A stretch of DNA of 64,000 nt from Chionis minor. Its lineage: Eukaryota; Chordata; Aves; Charadriiformes; Chionididae. The notes under the pieces were generated by a model. The model did not search any database. It was not told the DNA's origin and saw only the letters and a program-made list of their open reading frames with translations. This document shows positions 62,580-64,000 of this stretch, in pieces (the stretch's first letter is position 1; each line of letters opens with the position of its first letter). Location of the stretch: positions 7,576-71,575 of the forward strand of contig VZSF01003321.1 in NCBI GenBank assembly GCA_013398295.1, given 5' to 3'. Position numbers and translations under genes: made by a program.

Positions 62580-63799
62580 TGTGTTTACTACGAGAGGACA
62601 GGGAGCCCCGTGCCATCTGGATCCTGTACAAGGAAATGAGATAAATTCAGAGGCGCAGAATTTCCCCAGCACGTTGAAAGGCAGCTGGGCGCCCACAGGA
62701 AGGAGACGAAGCCCTGCCGCTGCCGGAGCGGGATCCACCTCTGCTCCCTGCTCCCCACATGCAGCCCAGCTCGAAATTCAACGGTTACAGCAGCAAACCT
62801 CCAAGGCAATTCCAGGAAACACCTTGTGCAGGCACAAATTCACCTCCTCTGCAGGGGCAATAAAAGGCGGCCAGATGCATCGTGCTCCAGGGAGCGATAA
62901 ATGCAGTGGGAAAGTCCCTTGGGAAGGTGGGACGGGGGGTGACGGTGCAGACAGCACCCCGTTACACGGGAAGATGAGGGCAGGGGCACCCAGGTGTGTC
63001 TGTCCCAGCAGGGTGGGTGCACGCAGCAGGGCGATGCGCTGCTCCTGCGAGGTGCAGGTCTGCAGCAGAGGGGCTGGAAGTGACGATGCTTGGTCCGGGA
63101 TGACACCAGGGAGAGGCCAGCCCAGCACCAGCAGCAGAAGCCACGTGCTTTGGGGCTCAAACACCGGTTAGAAACGGGGAATGCTGTCCTGGGCAGCCCA
63201 GGCATCCTGCCCTGCCATCCCCCAGCCCTGGCACGGCTTTTGGGTGGCCACTCAGAGCACCTTGTGCTACGGGTGCCCCGGGAGCGGGGAGAGGGAAGGC
63301 AGCCATGGAGAAACTCCCTGCGGAGCCGGGGAGAGGAAGGGAATTTCCCACAGGTGGTTCATTAGGGCGCCCGGTGCCTGAGCCCCACGACGTGTGTCCT
63401 TGTCCCACAGGCTCTGTCCTGGGTGGGCACCATCACCCCACGTGCTCCCGCTGCCCCTCGGCTCTCCGGGCAGCACGGATGCCCCAGGATGCGCACAGCT
63501 CACAGCACCGGACGGGCAGAGCAGCAATCCTGGAGTTCCCTTCCAAAAACCAGCTATTTTGAAGACTTCAGAATGGCGCGAGACGCGTCGCTTGCAGCCA
63601 GCCACCCCTTGCGCGCGGGTCAAGGCACAGCCTGGCAAACCCCACGCGAATTCACCCCCGGGGTTTCCATCGCGGCAGCTATCAGGTGAAGCCCCACGGG
63701 CGCAGGCTGACCTTTCCCAAAGCCCTTGAGAGTCTGGCAGGTATTTCTGAGAACCACCGGCACTGCCAATGCCCAGCAGCAGTGCCCGACACGGGGAAG
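62580..63799. other. Filler with weak AT-richer patches
   Basis: 62590-62680 (GAGATAAATTCAGAGG), 62775-62880 (CGAAATTCAACGG, GGGCAATAAAAGGC, GATAAATGC) and 63535-63575 (CAGCTATTTTGAAG) are slightly AT-richer. The rest is GC-rich. No gene recognised. Confidence 0.45.
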
Positions 63800-64000
63800 A
63801 TCAGGGTTTTTTTCCACCCACACCAAGACTTTAATAAAAAACCAGCCCCCAGGTGGGAGAACTGCCAGGAAAATGCTTTGCACTCAGTGACAGAGTTAAA
63901 ACCTTCAGGGCTGGATCGCATTGCACAAGTCAGCAAATCCACCTCTCTCTGGTGTCCCTACACTAAAGCCATCATCGAAAAAATCCTCTATTAAAAGCCC
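63800..64000. promoter_or_regulatory. Weak AT-richer patch at the window edge
   Basis: Contains GACTTTAATAAAAAACCAGC, GAGTTAAAACC and GAAAAAATCCTCTATTAAAAG. It continues past the end of the window, so its extent is unknown. The AATAAA word is not supported as a poly-A signal. Confidence 0.28.

Noticed and set aside
63826..63845. AATAAA as a polyadenylation signal
   Set aside because: No upstream exon. AATAAA words occur in many islands by composition.

Overview
This window looks like bird nuclear DNA. The clearest evidence is two pieces of the avian CR1 LINE: a 3' fragment of about 735 bp at 35060-35794 (+) and a short 3' tail at 45106-45217 (-) with the ATTCTATG-type octamer repeat that ends CR1 elements. 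The sequence is GC-rich (roughly 60% by eye), very poor in transposons, and holds many minisatellites and G-runs. Together these suggest a bird microchromosome or another GC-rich chromosome arm. I cannot name the species or the locus.

I find no protein-coding gene and no RNA gene that I can support. Long open frames are common on both strands, but this is expected where AT-rich stop codons are rare and tandem repeats are stop-free. None of the translations resembles a protein family I recognise, except the decayed reverse-transcriptase tail inside the CR1. Two open frames that end at good splice donors (6713 and 47431) are recorded as weak exon candidates only.

The main structure is an archipelago of AT-rich, low-complexity-free islands of 80-450 bp set in GC-rich filler. 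They are spaced about every 0.5-1.5 kb across the whole window. Many carry homeodomain-type TAATTA cores, exact POU octamers (ATTTGCAT/ATGCAAAT, five copies), near-palindromes or other transcription-factor-like sites. The strongest lie at 4785-5070, 7455-7950, 8786-9060, 12010-12340, 19425-19800, 22035-22320, 25020-25205, 28255-28480, 31530-31745, 38085-38485, 39780-40035, 41735-42115, 42301-42660, 43310-44345, 46660-46960, 47326-48070, 49255-49570, 53295-53525, 53885-53960, 55736-56010, 56861-57060, 57490-57790 and 61305-61420. This is how a gene desert or long intron rich in conserved non-coding elements around a developmental regulator typically looks in a bird. That reading is inference; alignment to other vertebrates would settle it.

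The rest is tandem repeat. A TG/CA-rich stretch opens the window (1-450). Minisatellites have units of 12 bp (1361-1551), 23 bp (36295-36477), 18 bp (38630-38993), 37-39 bp (54179-54312), 31 bp (58049-58899) and 23-24 bp (60486-60866). There are shorter GGA, CCCCGCTGT and 15-bp arrays. Two assembly-uncertain points are visible: NN inside a G-tract at 1851-1852, and a single N at 58343. The N at 58343 sits at the end of a stretch of about 199 bp that reappears identically 284 bp downstream.
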